From assembly GCA_028829895.1 (NCBI GenBank), contig CM054182.1:64386879-64450878 (forward strand): 64,000 nt of DNA. Direction: 5' to 3'. The DNA is from Sinotaia quadrata. Its lineage: Eukaryota > Mollusca > Gastropoda > Architaenioglossa > Viviparidae. Below the pieces are notes generated by a model, which was given only the letters and a program-made list of their open reading frames with translations, searched no databases and was not told the DNA's origin. Below are positions 53,755 through 64,000 of this stretch, in pieces (the stretch's first letter is position 1; each line of letters starts with the position of its first letter). The position numbers were made by a program, and so were the translations under genes.

Positions 53755-55045
53755 AACTCCTACCTCAATTGCTGCAATCTATCAAATCAATGTGCTGATT
53801 TTTTTTCTTATGACAAAGTGAAAACTATTTAGTATTTAGCAATCAACATTTGAAAGCATCCCAGCTGACTTGCCATCTCCTTATAGATATGATATAGTTT
53901 CAAACTCATCTTTCACAATATTTCAAATACTTAGCAGATTTTCACTATCAATCCTGAAGAAATGTGTCCTAAAACTATGTGAATTTGACCCTTTTCCAAT
54001 ATCATTGCTCTGAAACTGTTCATGAGTATTATCTGTTCAAAATCTCTTCTCTTTTTATAAGGCATCTTCCCAGAACACTTATTACAAAAATTATTATAAA
54101 ACACTTCTTCCCCCAAAAAGAAATCAAATTTGGCCAGTACAGCTTCAAAATATGATCATCAAATCTCGCCTCTAAATTTTATGTCAAGAGTCTTGGAAAA
54201 AGTTGTTTGTCACAGCCAGCATGTTCATAATCATAATCTTGTCAGTGATTTTCAGTTGACTTACACATCACTGGAACTGCCCTTTTAGAAGTTGTCAATG
54301 ACTTCCTCTCTGCTCTGGATCATTAAAACATTTCAATTCTCACACTTTTTGACTTATCTACAACCTTCTGACACACTATTTTACCATGATGCATTGAACT
54401 CACTTCCACAATCAAAACTGTACAGAAATATGTTTCTCAGGCTAAATCTTGAATGAAGAGTAATAAGTTACAAATGAATGACAGTAAAACTGGATACTGC
54501 TCGTTGCTCCTGAATGGATTTCTAATCCATTACTTCTTCCAGAGTCAATGAATGTCAGTAATACTTCCATTGAATTCAGTCTATCACTTAAAAAAATCTG
54601 GGTGTACATTTTGACAGCTTTTCTCCCTATAACAACATATTCCCAATACCTGTAGTAGAAAATCATACTAAGACTAAGAATGTAAGATGAATAAACACTA
54701 TTCACATGTTTATCACAATTGATGGTGAAAAAAAACACCTAAAAAAGAAAACTTGGTGTATGCATTGCTATTCCCTGAAACTCTCTGCTCTCTAGCTTCC
54801 AATGTGTCTTCTGATGAATTTCAAAAATTTCAACACACCACATCTCATATTATTCTTAGAGCAATAAGAACTGATCACAACACTCCACTTTTCAGTGTTC
54901 ATTGGCTACAATACTACAGCAAAGTATCTTCCCTCTGTTTTGCTTGTCTGTCAGGTTCCAACTCTCAGTACCCATTAATATATGGTTCTGCTAAAACTTG
55001 CTTCCATCAACAGATATGCATTTTCAACATTCCAAAAGTATAAGT
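53755..55045 (+). pseudogene. Decayed L2/CR1-like LINE (ORF2 remnant)
   Basis: Plus-strand fragments in order: ADFFSYDKVKTI, CEFDPFPISLL, GIFPEHLLQKLL, QESWKKLF, GTALLEVVNDFLSALD, ISILTLFDLSTTF, NKLQMNDSKT, NSVYHLKKSGCTF, RTDHNTPLFSVHWLQYYSKV, SSLCFACLSGSNSQYP. These follow the block order of L2/CR1-clade reverse transcriptases (ADFF-KV, LDPLPTSLL, TALL-VVNDLL-ALD, DLSAAFDT, LQLNDSKTE, LHWLPV, LC-SCLSG). The region around GVPQGS and FADD is missing, and many stops and frameshifts are present. It lies upstream of the ORP gene. Confidence 0.75.
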
Positions 55046-58000
55046 TATGTGGTCAACAGTTTTTCACTATCAAGATGCATATACTTGCTGTCATAAGATC
55101 ATAATCATTTTCAACAAGACTCTCAAAACATTCGAAAAAGTAGCATTGTTACTGTTCTTCAAACTGTACTCTGGTAAATTCATTCTATTTGTGTTTCTTT
55201 ATGGAAATACACTTTTTTTATATAAATTATAATTTTGTAATCAGATAATTTTGTTTTACTACAATATCTTTTAGTTTTCTTTTGTGTTTCAAAAGTTTGT
55301 ATAAATCTTACCATGCCTCTAAGTCACCAGATATATTTCCAATTGAATGTCTGTGGAACAATTCAAATCACAAGTTCGTCATCATCAGTGATGGATATTA
55401 AACTAAAGAGCAATTAGGGCATCTGGAGCTGGAATGGGGTCAGATACCACTGTCAGAAATCCAAACATTTATTTGCTCAAAAGAGATGACATCTACTTTC
55501 CCTCTAAATACACATGGTGGAATATAGACATTGGCTTTTTTTGTACCAATTCTTCTACCATTCTATGAGTAATTTGTAATAAATATGGCCTAAATATATG
55601 CAAATATATTTTTATTATTCAGTCTCTAAGCATCATTTTGGTTAATGGGTTTCAAGGGATGGGGGTGTACTGAAGTACACTTGTTTGTGTGGGTTTTTTA
55701 TATTGTTTGGAGGTTGGTTGTTCTTTATTTCTAGAGAGAAGTATATGTGCATTCTATGCATTACAACTTGCCTCCATGTTCCAAACAGTGTTGTGATATA
55801 GCCAAAGAAATGTATGCTTTAATTCACTGTAAAGTTGTTGCCAGTGGTATGATGCATATCAGAGAAATGAGTTTACACATATATATTAAATTATTATCAA
55901 TAAATGAGAGTTTACATAAATTATGTATTATCAACACATAAAAGAGCAACCTCACTAAGGCAATACATTTCATAAGTTAGATAACATGATAGCACAAAAC
56001 CTTTTTATAATTATTATTCAAGATAACATTTTAATTTTTATCATATTTTCCTTGTCTCTGAAAAATTAGATTTTTAAACAAGAAGTACTGATAACAGCCT
56101 GAAACAATCCCCATTCTCACATCCCTGTCCCATACTGGCAACAAAGAACACAGTAATTTTTAGAAAACTACCATGGTAGACAACATTAAAAATTAAAAAA
56201 GAAAAGAACAGTCACACATCAGACTTATGAAAAAAAAAATCTATACCTCACATTATACTTTTATTCCAACTTAACCATCCTACTTCTAGTCTCAATAATT
56301 CTCTAATTGGTAAGTGCAAGAAAACATCAATAATAATTTACATATATAAACAAGCTCATCTTGAAGCATTATGACTGTATGAGAGATTGGATGGCATGCA
56401 CAGATTACTTAAAGAAGACATTTGGTAACATAGGTCATTAGTATCACAAAGTTATCCTCCTTCCAGATAAGTAGTATACAAATTTTACAATGCTATCATA
56501 GTTTTAAAAAAATACTACTGTTATTGAATTAAAATATTGTCCCTTGTTGGTCTTGATATACTAACATGGCATTTAGTTTTCCGAGACCATAATCAAATAA
56601 ATTAATTTGATAAATATACGTTTTTAAAGCAAATCAACATCTTATGACATTTTTTTAACAGTAAGAGTTTATCTATATTCAAATATTATTTAAATTTGAG
56701 ATTTATATATTCAATTTTTAATACTGAGGAGGAAAAGAAATAACATTTAAATATGCATAGCTAGACAGAGCAGGCAGGTAGACAGAAAAGACACATTTTA
56801 GATAGAACAAATAATTAATAATTAAATCATAATTGAACATGGAGAACACTGCTGACTAAATTACTATCATATATATTATACAGTACATAAGTGATTAATT
56901 ACCAAATGTACAAAGATATTTATTTTAATTATGGTGTGTGCACGTGCACACATATGCGCACACACACACACACACACACACTGACTAAAACATTCATATT
57001 TAAATATGCATATGTGACATTTAACTGACAGTACACAACTGTAAACAATGAATTTTCTTAAGATGTGTTACTATTATGCCAAATTGAGATATGATCAACT
57101 AACCTAGTTTAACAGTAGCACTGTGAGAAAAGAAAATAATATATATTTGGGTAAATATTTACCTAAGGCAATGACCAAAACTAACTCTGATTTAATTTTA
57201 AGGAAAATGAAATCTACAGTGCTTCAGCACTGATAAACTTGTTTCAAATCATAATGTGTGTGTGTGTATGAGACCCTAAATGTGGCTATATATGACTGAA
57301 GTTCAAAATACTCTCTAAAATAGCCATTGGATAATTTGCTGTTTTCATGAATATTTCAAGTTTAAAGCCTCTACATTTGGAATTGTTATCACAGTGTCAA
57401 TGTGTGTGTTTCATATCCTCAAAAAAAAGCATGCTCCATTTTCTTTTTTGTGCCTATGTACCTAAATTAGCTGGTTCTTAATTATGAAATGCATACTCAG
57501 AATAAAATAAAGAAAGAAGAAATACTATTTGTCACTAATGTTTAGCAAAGTGAAGTATTGAGAGAAAGAGAGAAGTGAACAAATGGACTGATAGTCAGCA
57601 GTCAGTGGAACAGGTAAAGAGATAATTAGACAGGAAAATAAAACTTAAATACACTACTTTACTTTGTCTCTTCTTCTATTTAAAATAAATAAATAGATAT
57701 TCTTTGTCATATTGTTATTACTGTTGACTGGTTGGAGTGGGTACATTGATAGGATTTTACCTCTGAGAGCAGCTTAACATAAACACTGGAAAGTCAAACA
57801 AAGTTACAAGGGGGGACAAGACAGACACAAATTGCTCACTGTAACAATTAAAGTCATTTAATTTAATTAAATGATTTTTTTTTAACCATTATTTTTAATT
57901 TACTTTAAACACTTTGATAAATCATTTTACTCATGTTAGTTATATCTATTCTTTAATAAACATAAAACTGTGCTTTTAAAATTATTCTCTTTTTCTTAAA

Positions 58001-59268
58001 ATCCTGGAATTTTGTATCTTTAGATAATGAATCCTCTACTTCAATGACAATCATTGGCAACATAGATTTGCAAAGAACTTTGGTTTAGGTTTTTTCCCAG
58101 TCTATATTTACAAATGCATATGAACATTTTGGCTTTACTGTGACATTTGTTGTTATCTTCAAGCAAGATAAATCTGTTCAGTCTTTTCACCAGTTAGAGA
58201 TAAAATAAAATAATTTTTATAAAGTAAAATATCACATATTTTGGGGATTCTCTCAGATTATTTTGATGTGTGTAGAACACATCAAAGAACCACTTCTTGA
58301 AATTTGATACATCTTCAGCCAACAAAATTATAAATTTATCTTTTAAGCTCTACTATTACTTAATGATATGCATATTTATGAGCACCTGTCTGATCTTGTA
58401 AGAACTTTAAATCGTTTAATTAATAATATATAACACCATATAACAAAGATATTAGTATTATTACTGTATATTGTACACAGCCTGGGCAATTAATAATGAG
58501 TGAATTATCGACAATGATTCGATAAATATACTATCAGTCATGCTTGTTTTACTGTCAATAATAATAAATAATGCCATGTGGTGAGACTTGTGTCAACAGA
58601 CCATGCAATCGAAGAATAAAATTACATTTAAATTAAATAAATAAAAATCGTAAGAAGACGTGCTCCGGTGCGAGTATCATCCATATTCATATTGATCACA
58701 CATCTGCCACTTCAGCACTTGTGGCTCACTGTTAAGTGTTATCATTTCACATAGACTTCAAAAGACCAATAACAAAAGAAATAAATGTGAACAGATTTCT
58801 AAACTAGAAAAAGATATATAAGAGGAATGTGTGTGAAGAGATCCATACAACATACAAGTCCTTAAGACTGTAACATGCTGTACACATATGGATATTCTGT
58901 ATACTATAAGTATGACCAGAAGCGAATTACACGTATTACAACATATCCTGCTTCTCTTTCGATCAGGTGTACATGGCGAACACCCGATTGGTATATCCAA
59001 GACTTTTCTCTCTCTTTAATACGGGCCAAAATTAAGTCATGAAAGAAATTCAACTTACTTGTATTGTTCTACGAAGCTTGTTGACGTTTTTAGCAAACCA
59101 AACAGGTACTCAGATTATGGGCGTGTCAGTTACCGTCAGTCGGCTGCTGAAGCAGTCGCCATCAGATTATAGCGGATCTGACGTCGTAATTTTACAGTTT
59201 AGCCTTGTTAAATGGGCCTATCGCCCACCGCCATGTTTTCAGTTGTGTGAAAATATAGTGAGTACTCG
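55046..59268. other. Upstream region without recognised gene
   Basis: AT-rich filler. The only defined items are a CA microsatellite at 56958-56981 and GC-richer sequence from about 59030. Confidence 0.55.
56958..56981. repeat. (CA)n microsatellite
   Basis: About 12 CA units. Confidence 0.92.
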
Positions 59269-59490
59269 TAGGGGCGGGCAAACTTTTAAGAGCGGGGGCC
59301 GGATAAAACTGTTGGAACAGTTCTTGATTTAATGAGATGGATGGTGTTACTTACAATGAATCAGTGATTCAATGACAGGCTTAATTGATGTGGTGGACAA
59401 GAGGGCCCGATGGCAATGTTAACTGTGAATAGCTTGGCGAGTCAGACAAAAAAAAAAAACCTTCGCGGGCCGGAATTTGCCCGCCCCCTA
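59269..59490. mobile_element. Small hAT-like inverted-repeat element (MITE)
   Basis: 222 bp bounded by TAGGGGCGGGCAAACTTTT and, inverted, AATTTGCCCGCCCCCTA, each next to a GGCCGG/GCGGGCCGG block. The style GGGGCGGGCAAACTTTTT with CCGGGCC-rich subterminal repeats is typical of nonautonomous hAT elements. It has no coding capacity. A clean 8-bp target duplication is not visible, so the class is provisional. Confidence 0.55.
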
Positions 59491-60189
59491 ATATATAGCC
59501 TATCAAGTAGTCTTCGTATCTCTGCCTTGAGATTTATGATTTAAAGTTCTTTACGTTGAATACATAAGTAGCATGTGATCAGGAATAGCAATGTGGTGAC
59601 ATTTTTAAAAGTCGTACTTTTTACATAACTGATTTACCGGCACAAGTCACTGCATAGGTACGCATATTATTAAACCCAATACATTGAAGATAAAAAGAAT
59701 ATTTGATGCGTAGTGACTGTAAAGTTGGCTTGACTACAGCATTATGTGCATGATCGACTTCAGTTATGCATAAAAAGAATGTACATTAGTGCCCTCCACT
59801 CAACCTCCAATGCTGTTCTCATTGCACAGGGCAAAGGCGTAACAAGGTGTGTGTGTGTGTGTGTCTTGTACAAAGCTTTGGTGGTGGGCCCCTTCATTTC
59901 GGTTATTAAATCACACATTTGGGCATTCAGCCTCATTTAACACTAATAAAACTATTGAGTATGTACGTGTTGATTTAGGCTTGATTAGATAACATTCTGA
60001 AAGTTAAAAAATAGACTCCGCAACCTGCACAACCCATTGCTATGACACTGGCACCTGGTAATGAATAAGTTTATTTCAAATTAAAGACAATAAATAGCTG
60101 GAATGACGTTCTTGTTTTCACCATTTTTCGTTGACTCTCGAAGCCTACTTTAATTAAATGACGGCTGCTGTGTTCTTCAGTAAAAACGG

Positions 60190-60380
60190 CTGGAAACTCG
60201 GTTAAATAGATTGATTTTATTTGAATTTATTCTTTCTTAATCAATGGAATTCTACACTCTTCACTACAACGATGAAACTCGGTGAAATATATTGATTTTA
60301 TTTGAATTTATTCTATCATAATCAATCAATGGAATTCTACACTCTTCGCTACAACGATGAAACTCGGTGAAATAGATTGC
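60190..60380. repeat. 81-85-bp tandem repeat, 2.3 copies
   Basis: GAAACTCGGT(T/G)AAATA starts at 60193, 60274 and 60359, with TTGATTTTATTTGAATTTAT and GGAATTCTACACTCTTC between. Confidence 0.92.
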
Positions 60381-60518
60381 AGTTATTTATTATTCATTCA
60401 TTCCCCAATTAATTATGTGTAGTGAGTCAGTAAAAATCATCCGCGTACGTCTCTGTGTGTGCGCGCGTGCATATGTAGTTTTCTATGGATGCCTTGTGTT
60501 TCACGTCCTTGTAAGGCA

Positions 60519-60539
60519 TCACACACACATACACACACA

Positions 60540-60577
<38 letters not shown>
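60519..60577. repeat. (CA)n microsatellite
   Basis: CA run interrupted once by ACATAC and once by CAAAC. Confidence 0.95.
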
Positions 60578-60581
<4 letters not shown>

Positions 60582-61205
60582 GATACAACTATCTCAGAAC
60601 CGATCAGGTTTCCAATAATGTCTCTTGTACTGCTTTTTTGTGTTTATGCCTGTGCTTTCCATTCCACATCGTCTCTGTCCACTTCTTTGGTAGTATAGCT
60701 TTGTCCTTTGTTTTCCAGATAATTGGCAGTCCAGCAACCTGCAGTAACTTTTAATATCGTTATTCCAGCCAAAACCTTGCGCACGATATAGCCATATGGG
60801 CGGTCCTTAAAGTATAAGTTTGTCACGCAAGATCAAGATGTATGGGTTATAAAATGGGACATGTTTATAGGAGAGAGTGAGAGGGGTCAAAAAAAAAAGT
60901 TGCTTCACGGGTTTTTTTCTGCTCTCTCTCTCATTATTTAACTGCCACCACCAATGACAGCTAATACGTACAATGCAAGGCAAATATATACTATTCAAAG
61001 GGTGTCACGAAAGGCGGTCATTTCCTGGACAGAAAAAAAAATGTTTATGAAATGTACGTGTTTTATTATCATTCCACTCGGTTTCTTGCGTAATACTGTC
61101 AAGTCCGTGCATTTTATTGATAACAGAACACAGCTTTGACTTGCATTTCACTCTTTTCACATGTGTTGCTGGCTTGCTTGCTAATGCGGGGAGGGGGGGG
61201 GGCGC

Positions 61206-61350
61206 TTTCGCGCTGTGTGTTGCTGGAACGGATAGAGGTATTCAAATATATCTTTCGAAACTGGGTTCAGGTCGCTGTGCCGGGCTTTGATGGTGTGTGT
61301 GTCAGTGTGTGTAAAAGTGTCCCCCAAAGCATGACATACTTAGCCTTTTA
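61206..61350 (+). repeat. Dispersed repeat R, copy 1 (plus)
   Basis: The segment from TGTTGCTGGAACGGATAGAG through GTGTCCCCCAAAGCATGACA is nearly identical to the reverse complement of 63505-63635. A further piece at 61494-61545 (ATATCGCTTCTAG..GATTTTGAGTAGATTGTG) matches 63450-63495 in direct orientation, so it is inverted relative to copy 1. No coding function is supported, although the shared reading frame looks protein-like. Confidence 0.8.
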
Positions 61351-61974
61351 TAGGAACAAGTATATAAATAACACCGCACTTTAAAAAAAAGAAAAGTAAT
61401 AAACCCTTATCAATCCCAACGAAGTACACGATTAAAAAGAGTTTAGTTACTAGATGTCACATTCGAGGGGATACAACTCTTGTCAAACTTACCGAATATC
61501 GCTTCTAGTTTTTCCTGTCTGATTTTGAGTAGATTGTGTTAAGAGTACAAAAACTCTGGAAATGAGGTTAAAAAAAAATAAAGTAAAACACCACAATATG
61601 AAGAGATTATTGCTAATATCAAATTAATAATAAACAAGTGTTGTTGGTTTTTTAAATTTTAAACACAAAATTTTAGATTCAGATTTTTTAAAATGTATTT
61701 CTTCCATAAGGCTTATACTTAAAATATTTTAAGTTATATGTGAGGTACACATATGTAACATATTATTGGATTAAAAATATATTTATTTATTTATATTAGG
61801 CCTACTAACTTTGCTGTAAGGAAAGTCTAAATGACCTTTAGTACGATATGTAATTACCGTGTTTGCACTGTAGCATGTATTTATGTCCATGAACTTCTTT
61901 TACTAATGAATATATATTTTTATAACTATATTTTTCCTACGCCCCTATTGGGGTTTTGAAATAAAATTGAAATT

Positions 61975-62430
61975 AATGAACATTAATGACAGTTTCGTTG
62001 GTTATCATTAATAGTCGGTTGTTTACCTTGTGGGTTGTCATTAACATTCAGTTGTGAGTTGCCATTCATATTCAGTTGTCTTTTTTGGTTTTAATTAACA
62101 TTGTCTTCATTGGTTGTCATTAACATTCGTCTTCGATGGTTGTCTTTAATATTCATTTGACTTCGTTGGCTGTCATAAGCATTAACTTATCTTCGTTTGT
62201 TGTCATTAACAATTAGTTGTCTTCGTTGGCTGTCATAAGCATTAACTTATCTTCGTTGGTTGTCATTAACAATTAGTTGTCTTCGTTGGCTGTCATAAGC
62301 ATTAACTTATCTTCGTTGGTTGTCATTAACAATTAGTTGTCTTCGTTGGCTGTCATAAGCATTAACTTATCTTCGTTGGTTGTCATTAACAATTAGTTGT
62401 CTTCGTTGGCTGTCATCAACATTAAGTTGC
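61975..62430. repeat. 30-bp minisatellite with 60-bp higher-order array
   Basis: From 62161 two 30-bp variants alternate: CTTCGTTGGCTGTCATAAGC plus ATTAACTTAT, and CTTCGTTGGTTGTCATTAAC plus AATTAGTTGT. Four near-identical 60-bp pairs are followed by a partial one. Left of 62161 single, more diverged 30-bp units extend to about 61990. Confidence 0.93.
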
Positions 62431-62454
62431 CTTCTCGTCTGGCAGTTAGGCTTT

Positions 62455-62700
62455 GGAAATAAATTTTTGTCTAAACATTCAGGCTTGGAAAATTATCATT
62501 TTATCTAAATATTCTGGCTTGGAAAATTAACTTTTTGTCTCTAAACATTCTGGAGTGAGAAATTAACTTTGTGTCTAAACATTCTGGATTGGGAATCTAT
62601 GCATTACCGTTTCGTCCTAAAATGTATAGTTTTGGCACTAACATTTCGACTCACTAGCCGGACTTTGGAAATTAACGGTTCGTCTCACCAATCTGGTTTT
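62455..62700. repeat. Degenerate about 45-60-bp repeat
   Basis: AAATTAACTTTTTGTCTAAACATTCTGG-TTGG cores recur 4-5 times, decaying rightward. Confidence 0.75.
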
Positions 62701-63266
62701 AGAATAATTTTGACTCGGTAGTCTGACTTTGAAAATGAATATTTTGAACTTTTTACTTCAGAACAGCACACAAAAAGCCTTTGGTAAAGGTCAATTTCTA
62801 CTTCACTTGCCTTTCTCTTCTCGACCTTGAAATTTTTACAATAAATTAATTCAGGTTTAAATATAGTTTTAAAGTATGAAACACTAAATTCTTTTAATAG
62901 CCCCGCTATTACACACACACACAAATACAAACATACACAATCGTGCACACACTTAGTCAAACAAAAACTGATTAAATGCTGTAATACAGATTACTCACAT
63001 AATCTCAAACAAGTGCATCAAGTGTGTTTGAAATTATTTTTTGTCTGAGTTATTTGAGACCTAATATTTAATTCTTATGTATTAATTAGCTTCTGATTTG
63101 GAATGGTATATGTGGCTAGGAACAATGGTTTTTTCCCTTTGGTAGGAATGGTCAGTAGGCCTATTTGATGACGGTTCGTGCTATGTTAAAAGATGACAGA
63201 CAGATAGACCAAACCTGCTTTTTATATAAATGGACAAACTATATTTAGAGAGATAAAAAGGCAAGC

Positions 63267-63322
<56 letters not shown>
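63267..63322. repeat. (GATA)n microsatellite
   Basis: About 14 GATA units. No LINE sequence is recognised beside it, unlike the array at 16.7 kb. Confidence 0.95.
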
Positions 63323-63449
63323 TAAAACAAATGTCCCTAAAGGATTACAAAAAATAAATAAATCGAAACTTATATTTAACTTTTATACTTGTAGTTCAGT
63401 CACAAAACTGAAAAACCAAAATAAAACAAAATAGAGTTTCATAAACTGC

Positions 63450-63635
63450 ATATCGCTTCTATTTTTTTTCTGTCTGATTTTGAGTAGATTGTGCAAATTC
63501 CTATAAAAGGGTATGTCATGCTTTGGGGGACACTTTTACACACACTGACACACACACCATCAAAGCTTGGCACAGCGACCTGAACCCAGTTTCGAAAGAT
63601 ATATTTGAATACCCCTATCCTTTCCAGCAACACAA
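63450..63635 (-). repeat. Dispersed repeat R, copy 2 (minus)
   Basis: Inverted partner of 61206-61350, about 2.1 kb away. Here both halves seen separately at 61.2 and 61.5 kb are contiguous, suggesting this is the more complete copy. Confidence 0.8.
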
Positions 63636-63639
63636 AACT

Positions 63640-64000
63640 AAGTAAATGATGGTAGATGATAAAATACTCATGTAAACTAGCACAGGACCAACATTTATTC
63701 CGCCGATCAGCTGGGCGTTGGCATTTCGCTTAGAGTATCTTACCTCAGTTTTTGAAGTACACTGCACATGTAAATCTAATTCAGGACACTAGGGCAACAA
63801 TAAGTAAATATAAGTTTGGCAAGTGTATCGTAATCTTAAAATTACATGCAGGGGGGTGGGGGTGTAATTGTTTCATTTGAAAAGGCAGTACGTTTTTGCC
63901 TGGTTCGGAAATAAAGAATTCATAAAAAATCTCATAGTTCTTATGACTGAAAAAGAAAAAAGGCTGGTTAAGTTCATATGTGGCGCCTATAATTTGCGTG
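63640..64000. other. Right edge, nothing recognised
   Basis: Slightly less AT-rich than its surroundings, with a CTTACCTCAG stretch (63740-63749) that resembles a minus-strand splice donor. No exon can be supported. Confidence 0.4.

Larger units (their letters stand above)
59491..61205. other. Upstream region: repeats, no recognised gene
   Basis: Contains an 81-85-bp tandem repeat (60190-60380) and a CA microsatellite. No gene signal. Confidence 0.55.

Noticed and set aside
59039..59332. 97-codon plus-strand ORF in GC-richer DNA
   Set aside because: No recognised family; its C-terminal part runs into the hAT-like inverted-repeat element, so it is probably chance.
63725..63790. Possible minus-strand exon ending at donor GTAAGATAC
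   Set aside because: Only a donor-like sequence is present; no convincing acceptor, reading frame or similarity.

Overview
This is a eukaryotic, animal-type genomic window: AT-rich, full of minisatellites and microsatellites, with one long spliced gene on the minus strand. The protein, the LINE types and the Gypsy element suggest an invertebrate, most likely a lophotrochozoan such as a mollusc. That placement is inference; nothing here fixes the species.

Host gene. Fourteen coding exons on the minus strand (start codon at 51709, last visible exon ending at 1881) join in one frame to 595 residues. They encode the N-terminal two thirds of an oxysterol-binding-protein-related protein of the ORP3/ORP6/ORP7 (OSBPL3/6/7) group: an acidic/Ser-rich N-terminus, a PH domain (residues about 85-185), a long linker with basic and coiled-coil stretches, a variant FFAT motif (EYHDAKE, residues 497-503), and the start of the sterol/PI4P-binding ORD (about 550-595). 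The rest of the ORD lies beyond the left edge. Introns are very uneven: exons 4-7 cluster within 29.5-30.8 kb, while introns 1, 3 and 12 are about 8-10 kb. Upstream of the start (51.7-64 kb) I see a CpG/CRE-containing promoter-like stretch, then sequence without a recognisable gene.

Mobile elements. Intron 12 holds an 8,172-bp full-length LTR retrotransposon (6267-14438, plus strand, antisense to the gene) with two 1,511-bp LTRs in which I found no difference, a TGTGG target duplication and one intact 1,435-codon gag-pol ORF. Its RT, RNase H and integrase are Ty3/gypsy type, but integrase lies upstream of RT, which is the Ty1/copia order. That is the hallmark of Gmr1-like elements, and its Gag has a SCAN-like capsid segment. 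It landed inside a 34-bp minisatellite. Decayed elements include an RTE-like LINE (15.7-16.7 kb, ending in a GATA array), an L2/CR1-like LINE (53.7-55.0 kb), a mariner-type transposase relic (1.3-1.75 kb), a small hAT-like inverted-repeat element (59.27-59.49 kb), an unclassified dispersed family with at least five pieces, and an inverted pair at 61.2 and 63.6 kb.

The remaining intron and upstream sequence is mostly AT-rich filler with many tandem repeats of 26-86 bp units, listed individually. I saw no rRNA, tRNA or CRISPR. The Gmr1-like element is the most notable item: it appears young and structurally intact.
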